64,000 nucleotides of DNA from Thalassospira indica (GTDB lineage: Bacteria; Pseudomonadota; Alphaproteobacteria; Rhodospirillales; Thalassospiraceae). Of this stretch, positions 9,226 to 17,399 are shown piece by piece. Every line of letters begins with the position of its first letter. Position 1 is the first letter of the stretch. A program made the position numbers and the translations under genes. Below the pieces are notes generated by a model. That model was not told the origin of the DNA. It searched no databases and saw nothing but the letters and a program-made list of their open reading frames with translations. The DNA lies in contig NZ_CP031555.1 in NCBI RefSeq assembly GCF_003403095.1, forward strand, positions 4,404,001-4,468,000, in the 5' to 3' direction.

Positions 9226-10206
9226 TCAGCCCCGCGCCCGCCCAACCAACCTGTAGCTGGTGCTGCGGCCACCAGCATCCTCCTTCTCAAGCACACCCCG
9301 GTCAACCAGGTCCGTGATGTCGCGGAGCGCAGTGTCGGAGGAAACCTTGGTCAGCTTTGCCCATTTCGAGGATGTCAGCTTTCCCTCAAATCCATCGAGC
9401 AGCCGGTTGATCACGGCGCGCTGACGCTCGCTGAAGATCTCGCCTGCCATGGCCTCCCAGAAGCGTGCCTTGTGCAGAACGTGGCCCAGAACCTCTTCAG
9501 TGCCGTCGAAAGCCCGGTCCAGGCATCCGAGGAACCAGTCGAGCCAGCCGGTGATGTCTAACCCGCCCTTCTGCGTTCTTTCCAGCATGGCGTAGTATTC
9601 TCCTCGCTCACGCCGGATCCGGGCCGACATGCTGTAGAAGCGCTGCGCACTCCCCTCGGATCGGGCCAGAGCCATATCGGCGATGGCGCGGGCGATACGC
9701 CCATTCCCGTCCTCGAACGGATGGATCGTCACGAACCAGAGATGGGCGATGGCCGCGCGGATGACCGGATCCGTGGCATCGCGCGTCTCGAACCAGTCCA
9801 GGAACGCCGCCATCTCGTCCGGCAGGCGTTCTGCCTTCGGCGCTTCGAAATGCACGCGCTCACGCCCGTAGGGGCCGGAGACGACTTGCATCGGTCCGGT
9901 CTCCGGGGGGCGCCATGCGCCGACGGCGATCCGGGCCATGCCGCTGCGCCCGGTCGGGAACAGTGCGGCATGCCAGGCGAAGAGCCGTTCCGCGGTGAGG
10001 GGGGACGCATAGTTCTGCGTCGCATCCAGCATCATCTCGACCACACCCTCGACGTCACGATCGACCGGGGCAAGCGCACCGATCTCCATCCCGAGGCGCC
10101 GGGCAATGGAGGAGCGCACTTGTGTGAACCGGCATGCATGTTTGGATGCCCCCTTCGATGCAAGGATTTTCTCTGACCTTTTGAGCGCGTGATCGAGTGC
10201 GGTCAT
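9226..10206 (-). CDS. Fic-domain protein lacking its usual N-terminal (DUF4172/inhibitory) part
   Basis: 326 residues. The Fic catalytic motif HPFEDGNGR is intact at residues 162-170 (catalytic His162). Fic enzymes transfer AMP or other nucleotide moieties to target proteins. A winged-helix tail follows (about 255-325: ERQRAVINRLLDG, LTKVSSDTALRDITDLVDRGVLEK). Full-length relatives begin with ~80-100 residues of DUF4172 and an inhibitory helix of type (S/T)xxxE(G/N) just before the segment QVRSSIARRLG. Here that segment is preceded by unrelated MTALDHALKRSEKILASKGA. The gene therefore looks 5'-truncated near 10118. The product could be an uninhibited Fic enzyme or a non-functional relic; an IS110 element lies immediately upstream. 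Confidence 0.75.
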   Translation of the reverse strand: MTALDHALKRSEKILASKGASKHACRFTQVRSSIARRLGMEIGALAPVDRDVEGVVEMMLDATQNYASPLTAERLFAWHAALFPTGRSGMARIAVGAWRPPETGPMQVVSGPYGRERVHFEAPKAERLPDEMAAFLDWFETRDATDPVIRAAIAHLWFVTIHPFEDGNGRIARAIADMALARSEGSAQRFYSMSARIRRERGEYYAMLERTQKGGLDITGWLDWFLGCLDRAFDGTEEVLGHVLHKARFWEAMAGEIFSERQRAVINRLLDGFEGKLTSSKWAKLTKVSSDTALRDITDLVDRGVLEKEDAGGRSTSYRLVGRARG

Positions 10207-10397
10207 GTTTCAGGCCTCTCAGGTGCGGCCAAGACATGCCGCGGGCCGGTATGGTGATGCGCGGATCGGGGACCAGATCAAAATTGCGAGCTCGCGGCTC
10301 GTTGCACGCCACTGGTTTTCCCAACCCGGATCTGTTCGATCATTTGCCCATACGGGTCGTCGCTCTCCTCACATCGCCGACGCTCCGCGCGCCGCGG

Positions 10398-11420
10398 TCA
10401 GCAGACCGCGCCGGTTGGATCCCGGTAGTCCTCTTCGCGCACGAGCATGGCCCAGACCATGCGTGCCATCTTGTTGGCCAGCGCGATAGCCACCAGCATG
10501 CGCGGCTTTCGGGCCAGCATACGCGCGAGCCATGATCCTGGCCGCCCGCCGTCGCGACCTCGCCAATGGACGATCGACATCGCCCCCACGATCAGCAGGC
10601 GTCGGATGTCGCGCTGCCCCATCTTAGAGGTCCGACCCAGCTTCTGTTTGCCGCCACTCGAATGCTGTCGTGGCACAAGGCCCAGCCAGGCCGCGAAGTC
10701 GCGTCCCCTACGGAACTCACGCATGTCCGGCGCGAAAGCCGTAATCGCCATCGCGCAGACCGGGCCGATCCCAGGCATGGTCTGAAGCCTTCGGGCCTCC
10801 CCGTTTTGCTTCGCGGCCGCGACGATGCGCTTGTCGAGTTTTTCGATCTCAGCCCCCAGTTGCGCGATCTGATCGAGATAGATCCGCCCCAAGTGCCGGA
10901 CCAAGTCTGGCAGGTCATCGTCTTCCAGACGAAGGGCGAGACGTTCGACGTTGGCGATGCCCTTGGCCAGAACGATGCCGTGTTCGGCGAGATGGCCACG
11001 CAGTGCGTTGACCAGCTGGGTGCGTTGACCAACGAGCAGATCGCGGGTCCGGAAGAGCATCGCGCGGGCTTGCTGTGCGGAGCTCTTCACCGCCACCGTC
11101 CGCATGTTCGGTCGCTGGACCGCCTCGGCGATCGCTTCCGCATCCGCGGCATCGTTCTTTTGCCGCTTCACGAAGGGTTTGACATAGACAGGCGGGATGA
11201 GCCGGATGTCATGGCCGAGCAGTGCGAGTTCCCGGCCCCAGTAATGCGCGGTCCCGCAGGCCTCCATGGCCACGATGCATGGCGGCAGTGCCGCCATGAA
11301 CTTCGCGAACTGTGGCCGCGACAGTTTCTTGCGGAAAAGCGCGCGCCCGTCCGCCGCAGCGCCATGAAGCTGGAAGACCTGCTTTGCCAGATCGACGCCG
11401 ACGATGCTAATCTCATCCAT
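10398..11420 (-). CDS. IS110/IS1111-family transposase
   Basis: 340 residues. The N-terminal DEDD transposase domain shows VGVDLAKQVFQLHG (first Asp), VAMEACGTAHYW (Glu) and KNDAADAEAIAEAV (Asp pair). The C-terminal transposase_20 domain shows MPGIGPVCAMAI and FRRGRDFAAWLGLVPRQ. Start ATG at 11420 has an AGGAGG-type site just upstream. IS110 elements have no classic terminal inverted repeats, so the exact ends cannot be placed by eye. Full length and intact. Confidence 0.92.
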   Translation of the reverse strand: MDEISIVGVDLAKQVFQLHGAAADGRALFRKKLSRPQFAKFMAALPPCIVAMEACGTAHYWGRELALLGHDIRLIPPVYVKPFVKRQKNDAADAEAIAEAVQRPNMRTVAVKSSAQQARAMLFRTRDLLVGQRTQLVNALRGHLAEHGIVLAKGIANVERLALRLEDDDLPDLVRHLGRIYLDQIAQLGAEIEKLDKRIVAAAKQNGEARRLQTMPGIGPVCAMAITAFAPDMREFRRGRDFAAWLGLVPRQHSSGGKQKLGRTSKMGQRDIRRLLIVGAMSIVHWRGRDGGRPGSWLARMLARKPRMLVAIALANKMARMVWAMLVREEDYRDPTGAVC

Positions 11421-11499
11421 GGATGCCTCCTCTCCCTATGGTGACTTCAGCATCACCATCTTGACACATCGCGATGCCGTCGGGCGGGGGCATCCACAC

Positions 11500-11560
11500 C
11501 ATCAAAATTGACCCCGTAGCGGGGTGATCGGCGTCCAAAAATGACCCCCTTACACTGATG
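11500..11560 (+). repeat. IS21-type left-end repeats
   Basis: Two spaced copies of a TCAAAATTGACCCC / CCAAAAATGACCCCC motif lie about 30 bases apart immediately before istA. This is the layout of transposase-binding repeats at an IS21 left end. The corresponding right end is missing because the element is truncated. Confidence 0.5.
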
Positions 11561-11600
11561 TGGATGATGCCCCCGAGGTCATCGGGGAGCACAGTGTGGG

Positions 11601-12452
11601 ATGTTGGTCGTGGAGACGATAGCGAAGATCCGGCGGGCGTATTTTCAGGACAAGAAGTCGATCAAGCAGATCTGCCGGGAGCTGCGAGTATCGCGGAACA
11701 CGGTGCGCAAGGTGATCCGGTCCGGTGCGACGGAGCTCACCTATGAGCGAACCATTCAGCCGTTGCCGAAGATCGGGCCTTGGCAAGACATGCTCGACGA
11801 GATGCTGGCGGTGAACGCGCGGAAGCCCAAGCGCGAGCGACTGACTCGCATCCGCATTTTTGAGGAACTCCGGGCTCAAGGATATGACGGTGGCTATGAT
11901 GCGGTCCGGCGATACGCGGCCTCCTGGTCGAAGGAGGAAGCGGTGGCATCTGCGGCCGCCCATGTCCCGCTAACCTTCGATCCAGGCGAGGCCTACCAGT
12001 TCGACTGGAGCCACGAGATCGTGGTGATCGACGGCGCGACGACCACGGTGAAGGTGGCACATGTCCGCCTGTGTCACAGCCGGATGCTGTTCGTGCGTGC
12101 CTATCCCCGCGAGACGCAGGAGATGGTCTTCGACGCCCATGACAAGGCCTTCGCCTTCTTCGGGGGCACCTGCACGCGGGGCATCTACGACAACATGAAG
12201 ACCGCGGTCGACACGATCTTCGTCGGCCGCGACCGAGCCTACAACCGCCGGTTCCAGCAGATGTGCAGCCATTACCTCGTCGATCCCGTCGCTTGCACCC
12301 CGGCATCCGGCTGGGAGAAGGGACAGGTCGAGAACCAGGTCGGCGTTGTCCGACGGCGGTTCCCCGACCGGGCCAGTAGGAGACCGAGCATCAGGCCCGC
12401 CGGTCCCGCACCGACCACGATGCAGTTCTGGCTCCTTTTCACATGGGAATAG
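11601..12452 (+). pseudogene. istA: IS21-family istA, 3'-truncated and fused to foreign sequence
   Basis: The first ~250 codons are a normal IS21 transposase. N-terminal HTH: IKQICRELRVSRNTVRKVIRS. DDE core: FDPGEAYQFDWSHEI, then CTRGIYDNMKTAVD, and the Glu in GWEKGQVENQVG. After VGVVRRRF (about base 12357) the frame runs into the antisense of a flavoprotein gene and ends ~30 codons later. The remaining istA, all of istB and the right end are gone. A deletion or recombination joined the element to the efflux operon; it should be immobile on its own. Confidence 0.85.
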
Positions 12453-12460
12453 TATCTCAA
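12357..12460 (-). pseudogene. N-terminal fragment of an FAD-dependent oxidoreductase
   Basis: On the minus strand a short frame reads NCIVVGAGPAGLMLGLLLARSG, a textbook GxGxxG dinucleotide-binding start of FAD monooxygenases (UbiH/TetX-like class), and then breaks at the IS21 junction. A GTG (VKRSQNC) near 12442 is the likely start. It follows the MerR gene by about 40 bases on the same strand, so it was probably the last gene of the efflux operon before the IS21-side deletion removed the rest. Confidence 0.7.
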
Positions 12461-12483
12461 CTTCGCAGGTCCTTGGGATGAGG

Positions 12484-12933
12484 CTAGTGAATCGATCCTC
12501 GGCCTCTGCTTGAAGCTTTCACCTCAGCATCGCCATCGCGGTCGCTGTCATTAGAGGGCAAAATATCGAGCGGGATCAGATCCCCGTCATTCTCGCTTTC
12601 AGCAACGAGCTGGATCACCTTTTCGAGTGTTTCCAGTTGAGCGATCTTTTCCTCGACCGCAGCGAGTTGCTCCTTTGCGATGCGGAGCGCCTCGGCCGGG
12701 CTTGAGAACGAGGCGTCGGCAAGTCGAAACAGGTCCTTGATCGCCTCGATGCTGAACCCGAGATCGCGGGCGCGGCGAATGAAGAGAAGGCGATGGACCG
12801 CCCCGTGGTCGTAGCGTCTTTGGTTTCCCTTGCTCCGCGAGCGCTCGCGCAGCAACCCGATCTGCTCGTAGTAGCGGATCGTCGGAATTTTGACGCCGGT
12901 GAGCTGAGAGAGTTCGCCGATGCCGATATCCAT
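12484..12933 (-). CDS. MerR-family regulator without cysteines
   Basis: 149 residues from ATG 12933, with a GGAAGG site about 8 bases upstream. Winged HTH: IGELSQLTGVKIPTIRYYEQIGLL and RRYDHGAVHRLLFIRRARDLGFSIEAIKDLFRLA. A coiled-coil dimer helix follows (LRIAKEQLAAVEEKIAQLETLEKVIQLVAE). There is no cysteine in the sequence, so the metal-binding loop of CueR/MerR/ZntR is absent; the inducer is more likely a small organic molecule or another signal. It is the third gene of the mfp-rnd-merR-FAD operon and probably regulates it. The upstream promoter at 18948-18978 has the 19-bp spacer that MerR proteins act on. Confidence 0.85.
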   Translation of the reverse strand: MDIGIGELSQLTGVKIPTIRYYEQIGLLRERSRSKGNQRRYDHGAVHRLLFIRRARDLGFSIEAIKDLFRLADASFSSPAEALRIAKEQLAAVEEKIAQLETLEKVIQLVAESENDGDLIPLDILPSNDSDRDGDAEVKASSRGRGSIH

Positions 12934-13070
12934 GTTTGAAGTTCCTTCCGGATAGCCGCGTGTTGATGATTTGCTGCGTGTTCTATCGCTGAGGCCCTCA
13001 AGGCCCGACCGCGCCGGGGTGCGGCGACGGCCCATGGGCCGCCCCGGCGCGGAATCGTGTGTCGACCTGC

Positions 13071-16000
13071 TCAGGCATGGGCTTTGGTCGCCTGTTGGGG
13101 CGACGGGTCCCGCCTGATCGCAAGCCGGCGCACAACCACATAGAAGATCGGCGTCAGAAGCAGGCCGAACAGCGTTACGCCGAGCATGCCGGCAAAGACG
13201 GCGATGCCCATGGCGTGCCGCATTTCGGCGCCCGCTCCGGTGGCGATGACGAGCGGAACCACGCCGGCAATGAAGGCGAGCGACGTCATCAGGATCGGCC
13301 GCAGACGCAGGCGAGCCGCTTCGAGGACGGCAGCCAACGGATCGACCCCTTCGTCCTCCTTCGCTCGGGCGAACTCAACGATCAGGATTGCGTTCTTCGC
13401 GGCAAGACCGACCAGAACGACAAATCCGATCTGCGTGAAGATGTTGTTGTCGCCGCCGGTGAACCACACCCCGGCGATCGCCGAGAGGAGCGCCATTGGA
13501 GCGATCAGCAGCACCGCGAAAGGAAGCGACCAACTGTTGTACTGCGCCGCGAGGATCAGGAACGCGAGCAGGACGGACAGCGGGAAGACAAACATGGCGG
13601 TGTTGCCGGCCTGCTTCTCCTGATAGGCGAGATCGGTCCATTCAAAGGCCATGCCGGGCGGCAGGGTCTCCGATGCGATGCGCTCCATCGCTGCCGTCGC
13701 CTGCCCGAACGAATATCCGGGCGCGGGACTTCCGCTGATATCGGCAGACGGAAAGCCGTTGTAGTGCATAACCCGATCGGGGCCAGAGCTGTGCTTGATG
13801 GTGAGCAAGGCCGAGAGGGGGATCATGTCGCCGGCTGAATTGCGCACCTTAAGGCGGCCGATGTCCTCGGGCTGCATGCGGAACGGTGCGTCCGCCTGCA
13901 CCATCACCCGGTAGGTGCGACCGAAGCGATTGAAGTCGTTCGCATAGAGCGAGCCGAGATTGACCTGCAATGTCTCGAAGATCGTGTTGAGCGGAACGCC
14001 TTGCGACTTCGCTTTCACCCTGTCGATATCGACCTGCACCTGCGGCGCGTTCACCTGGAAGCTCGCCAGCATTCCCGCCAGTTCGGGCGTTTGCATCGCC
14101 CGACCCATGATCGCACCCTGAGCCTGGGCGAGTGCCTCGAAGCCCAGGCCCGCTCGGTCCTCGATCTGGATCTTGAAGCCGCCGGTGGAACCGAGACCCG
14201 GAACGGGCGGCGGCGGGAACATACCGGCGAAGCCATCGGGGATCTGGCTGAACTTGCCCATCAGCTTGCCGGCGATGGCAAAGGCGGAAAGCGACGGGTC
14301 CTTTCGTTCGTCAAACGGCTTCAGCATCGTGAACATGACCGCTGCGTTGGGGATATTGACCATCCCGTTGACCGAGAGCCCCGGGAAAGCAACGACACTC
14401 TCAACGCCCGGCTCGGCCAGTGCGATCTCCGACATTTTCTTGACGACGGCCTCGGTCCGGTCGAGCGAAGCGCCGGTCGGGAGCTGGGCGATGCCGACGA
14501 GATAGTATTTGTCCTGGGCCGGCACGAAGCCGTTGGGCACCGTCTGGAAGCCGACCCACGTCATGCCGACCAGGCCGGCATAGACCAGCAGGACGAGAAC
14601 GCTGAGCCTCGCGGCACGGCGCACCGACCAGACATAGGCGTTCGAGGCGCCGTCGAAGAAGCGATTGAACAGCCGGAAGAACCAGCCAAACAGAAAGTCG
14701 ATCACGCGTGTAGGAAGGTCCCGCTTCACGTCACCGTGGTGCGGCTTCAGCAGCACGCCAGCAAGCGCGGGAGAGAGCGTAAGAGAGTTGATCGCCGACA
14801 GGATGGTCGAGATCGCAATCGTCAGCGCAAACTGGCGGTAGAACTCGCCCTGCAAGCCAGACAGGAACGCGGATGGAATGAAGACGGCCGACAGGACGGA
14901 GGTGATGGCGACGATCGGTCCTGTCACCTCATCCATGGCTTTGCGCGCCGCCTCTTTCGGCGTTTCTCCAAGCGCGATGTGGCGCTCGACGTTCTCGACC
15001 ACGACGATCGCGTCGTCGACCACGATGCCGATCGAGAGAACGAGGCCGAAGAGGGACAAGGTGTTCAGCGAGAAGCCGAACATATACATGAGCGCAAACG
15101 TGCCGACCAAGGAGACGGGAACGGCGACGAGGGGGATGATCGACGCCCGCCAGGTCTGGAGAAACAGCACGACGACGATGACCACCAGCACGACGGCTTC
15201 TAGCAGCGTCATGACCACGGCCTCGAGAGACGCCTTCACAAACACCGTGGGATCGTAGGCGATCCGATATTCGATGCCTTCCGGAAAGCCCTTTTGAAAC
15301 TCGGCCATGGTGGTGCGGACGGCGCTCGACACGTCGAGCGCATTTGCGCCAGGACTTTGGATGATTTGCATCGCGAGTGCCGGCTTGCCGTCCAGCAGGC
15401 TGCGAAGGGCGTAGGAATCTGCGCCAAGTTCGATACGGGCGACGTCGCGCAAACGGGTAACCTGGCCGTCCGTACCAGCCTTTATGACGATCTCGCCGAA
15501 CTGCTCCTCACTAGAAAGCCTCCCAAGCGTGTTGACGGTGACCTGAAAGGCAGCCGAGGCTTCCGGTTGCTGACCGACCGAGCCGGCTGCTACCTGCACG
15601 TTCTGTTCCTGAATCGCCGCGACGATGTCGCTGGCAGTCAACCCCCTCGCGGCCACCTTGGCAGGGTCGAGCCAGATCCGCATTGAATACTCGCCAGCGC
15701 CCCCGAGGATGACGTCGCCCACGCCCGGCAAGCGGGCCAGTTGGTCGCGCACCTGAAGGATCGCGAAGTTCGACAGATAGAGCGGATCATAGCGGTCATC
15801 AGGTGAGACGAGATGGACAACCATAAGGATGTCGGGGGAGGTTTTCTGCGTCACGACACCGATGCGTTGCACTTCCAGCGGAAGCCTGGGCAAGGCGCGA
15901 GAAACCCGATTCTGCACCTGAATCTGCGCCATGTCGGGGTCAGTGCCCTGTTTGAACGCAATTGTCAGGGTCATGCGTCCGTCGGTCGCTGCCTGCGAAC

Positions 16001-16241
16001 TCATGTAGAGCATGTTTTCGACGCCGTTGATCGCCTGCTCCAGCGGAGCGGCGACTGTTTCGGCAATCACTTCGGGATTGGCGCCCGGATAGCTCGCAGT
16101 GACCTGGACTGTCGGCGGCGTCACCTGCGGGTACTCACTGAGCGGGAGCTTCAGCAGCGTCAGGCCGCCGGCGATCAGCATCAAGACGGAGAGAACGACC
16201 GCGAAGATCGGGCGGTCGACAAAGAAGCGCGGAATGTTCAT
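13071..16241 (-). CDS. RND multidrug efflux pump, inner-membrane subunit (MexF/OqxB-like)
   Basis: 1056 residues, full length for an HAE1-type RND transporter: one N-terminal TM (FFVDRPIFAVVLSVLMLIAG), two large periplasmic loops and two blocks of TM helices. The proton-relay aspartates are present as D409-D410 in GIVVDDAIVVVENVER, with the relay lysine in GLAAKNAILIVEFARA. N-terminal sequence (LPLSEYPQVTPPTVQVTASYPGA) is of the MexF/OqxB subgroup. It overlaps the adaptor gene by 4 bases (ATGA). It expels drugs or organic compounds with proton import, together with the adaptor and an outer-membrane channel that is not encoded here. Its adaptor is disrupted by IS256, so function in this strain is doubtful. 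Confidence 0.93.
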   Translation of the reverse strand: MNIPRFFVDRPIFAVVLSVLMLIAGGLTLLKLPLSEYPQVTPPTVQVTASYPGANPEVIAETVAAPLEQAINGVENMLYMSSQAATDGRMTLTIAFKQGTDPDMAQIQVQNRVSRALPRLPLEVQRIGVVTQKTSPDILMVVHLVSPDDRYDPLYLSNFAILQVRDQLARLPGVGDVILGGAGEYSMRIWLDPAKVAARGLTASDIVAAIQEQNVQVAAGSVGQQPEASAAFQVTVNTLGRLSSEEQFGEIVIKAGTDGQVTRLRDVARIELGADSYALRSLLDGKPALAMQIIQSPGANALDVSSAVRTTMAEFQKGFPEGIEYRIAYDPTVFVKASLEAVVMTLLEAVVLVVIVVVLFLQTWRASIIPLVAVPVSLVGTFALMYMFGFSLNTLSLFGLVLSIGIVVDDAIVVVENVERHIALGETPKEAARKAMDEVTGPIVAITSVLSAVFIPSAFLSGLQGEFYRQFALTIAISTILSAINSLTLSPALAGVLLKPHHGDVKRDLPTRVIDFLFGWFFRLFNRFFDGASNAYVWSVRRAARLSVLVLLVYAGLVGMTWVGFQTVPNGFVPAQDKYYLVGIAQLPTGASLDRTEAVVKKMSEIALAEPGVESVVAFPGLSVNGMVNIPNAAVMFTMLKPFDERKDPSLSAFAIAGKLMGKFSQIPDGFAGMFPPPPVPGLGSTGGFKIQIEDRAGLGFEALAQAQGAIMGRAMQTPELAGMLASFQVNAPQVQVDIDRVKAKSQGVPLNTIFETLQVNLGSLYANDFNRFGRTYRVMVQADAPFRMQPEDIGRLKVRNSAGDMIPLSALLTIKHSSGPDRVMHYNGFPSADISGSPAPGYSFGQATAAMERIASETLPPGMAFEWTDLAYQEKQAGNTAMFVFPLSVLLAFLILAAQYNSWSLPFAVLLIAPMALLSAIAGVWFTGGDNNIFTQIGFVVLVGLAAKNAILIVEFARAKEDEGVDPLAAVLEAARLRLRPILMTSLAFIAGVVPLVIATGAGAEMRHAMGIAVFAGMLGVTLFGLLLTPIFYVVVRRLAIRRDPSPQQATKAHA

Positions 16242-17392
16242 CGACGCGCCTCCTGCGCTTGCCCGGAGGCCCGCTCGCCGTCAGCAGCCTGCCCTGGAAG
16301 CATTGAGACCATCTGCGGGACAACCTGCATACCGGGGCGCACAAGGCCCTTTATGATGATCTTGTCAGTCGGAGTGAGACCTTTGGAGACGACGCGCAGT
16401 CCGTCGACCATAGGTCCGATTTCGACGGGGCGGTATTCCGCCTTGTTCTCGGGGCCAAGCGCCAGGACGTAGCGCCGTCCCTGATCGATGCCGATCGCCT
16501 GATCGTCGATAAGAACGGTTTGAGCCGGTTGCGCGGTAACGAGTTTGACCCGTGCGAAGAGGCCGGGAGTCAGCCTGCCGTCGGAATTCCTGACGATGGC
16601 CCGGGCGCGGATCGTGCCCGTACTCCGGTCGACACGATTGCCAAGGAAGTCGAGTTGGCCGGTATGCGGAAAGCCTGTATCGGTCATCAGACCGAGCTGG
16701 ACAACAAGCTTTTCCGCGACCTTGCCCGTTTCGGGCGCGCGCGCATTACCGACGAAGCCGAGATAGGTGGCCTCGTCAATATCGAAATAAACATAGAGTG
16801 GATCGACCGAGACGATCGTGGTGAGCAACGTAGCCGCACCGGCATTGCCGCCTGCAACAAGATTGCCTTCCGTGACAAGAACCCGGTCAACGCGTCCGGC
16901 AATTGGGGCAGTGACCCTTGTGTAGGAAAGGTCGAGCTCGGCAGCCGCGACAGCCGCCTTGGCAATCTCTACCTGGGCTTGGCGCTGACCGAGCAGCGCT
17001 TGCGCGTCATCGAGTGTTTTGCGTGATACCGTACCATTGGGAGACAGCGATTCTGTACGCCTGAAGTCGGTCTCGGCTTGTTCAAGCAGGACATTGGCCT
17101 GCTGCAACTGAGCCTTTGCTGCATTCAATGCAACCTCGAAAGGTCTGGGATCTATCTGGAAGAGAAGGTCTCCAGGTTGCACCATACCGCCTTCGGGGAC
17201 ACTCACGGTATCGATTGCACCGCCAACACGCGAACGCAGTTCGATGGTCTTCATCGCTTCGAGATGGCCAGTGAATTCCGTAGAAGCCGCAACTTGGCGA
17301 ATGATGACTTCAGCCACGGGAACTTGCGGGACGGGCATCTGCGCCGGCTGTGCCTCAGCTTCCGATGCCGATGTCGAAGAGACCAGCGACAT
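16238..17392 (-). pseudogene. RND periplasmic adaptor (MexE/AcrA-like), 3' part; 5' end cut off by IS256
   Basis: 384 residues from the first in-frame ATG (MSLVSSTSASEAEAQ). Lipoyl/barrel-sandwich halves flank a helical hairpin (IELRSRVGGAIDTVSVPEGGM, NAAKAQLQQANVLLEQAETDF, RVTAPIAGRVDRVLV), followed by the beta-barrel and membrane-proximal domains. Removing the IS256 copy (17400-18777) and one copy of its 8-bp duplication TCAGGCCC restores a continuous frame starting at 18883. That frame adds 35 codons with a typical N-terminal membrane anchor. What is left here has no export signal, so even if translated the product should stay in the cytoplasm. Confidence 0.85.
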
Positions 17393-17399
17393 CAGGCCC

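Noticed and set aside
10566..11444. 292-codon plus-strand frame opposite the IS110 transposase
   Set aside because: Shadow of a complete DEDD transposase; no homology by eye.
14001..15203. 400-codon plus-strand frame opposite the RND pump
   Set aside because: Shadow of the pump gene; His/Arg/Asp-rich composition, no motif and no ribosome site.
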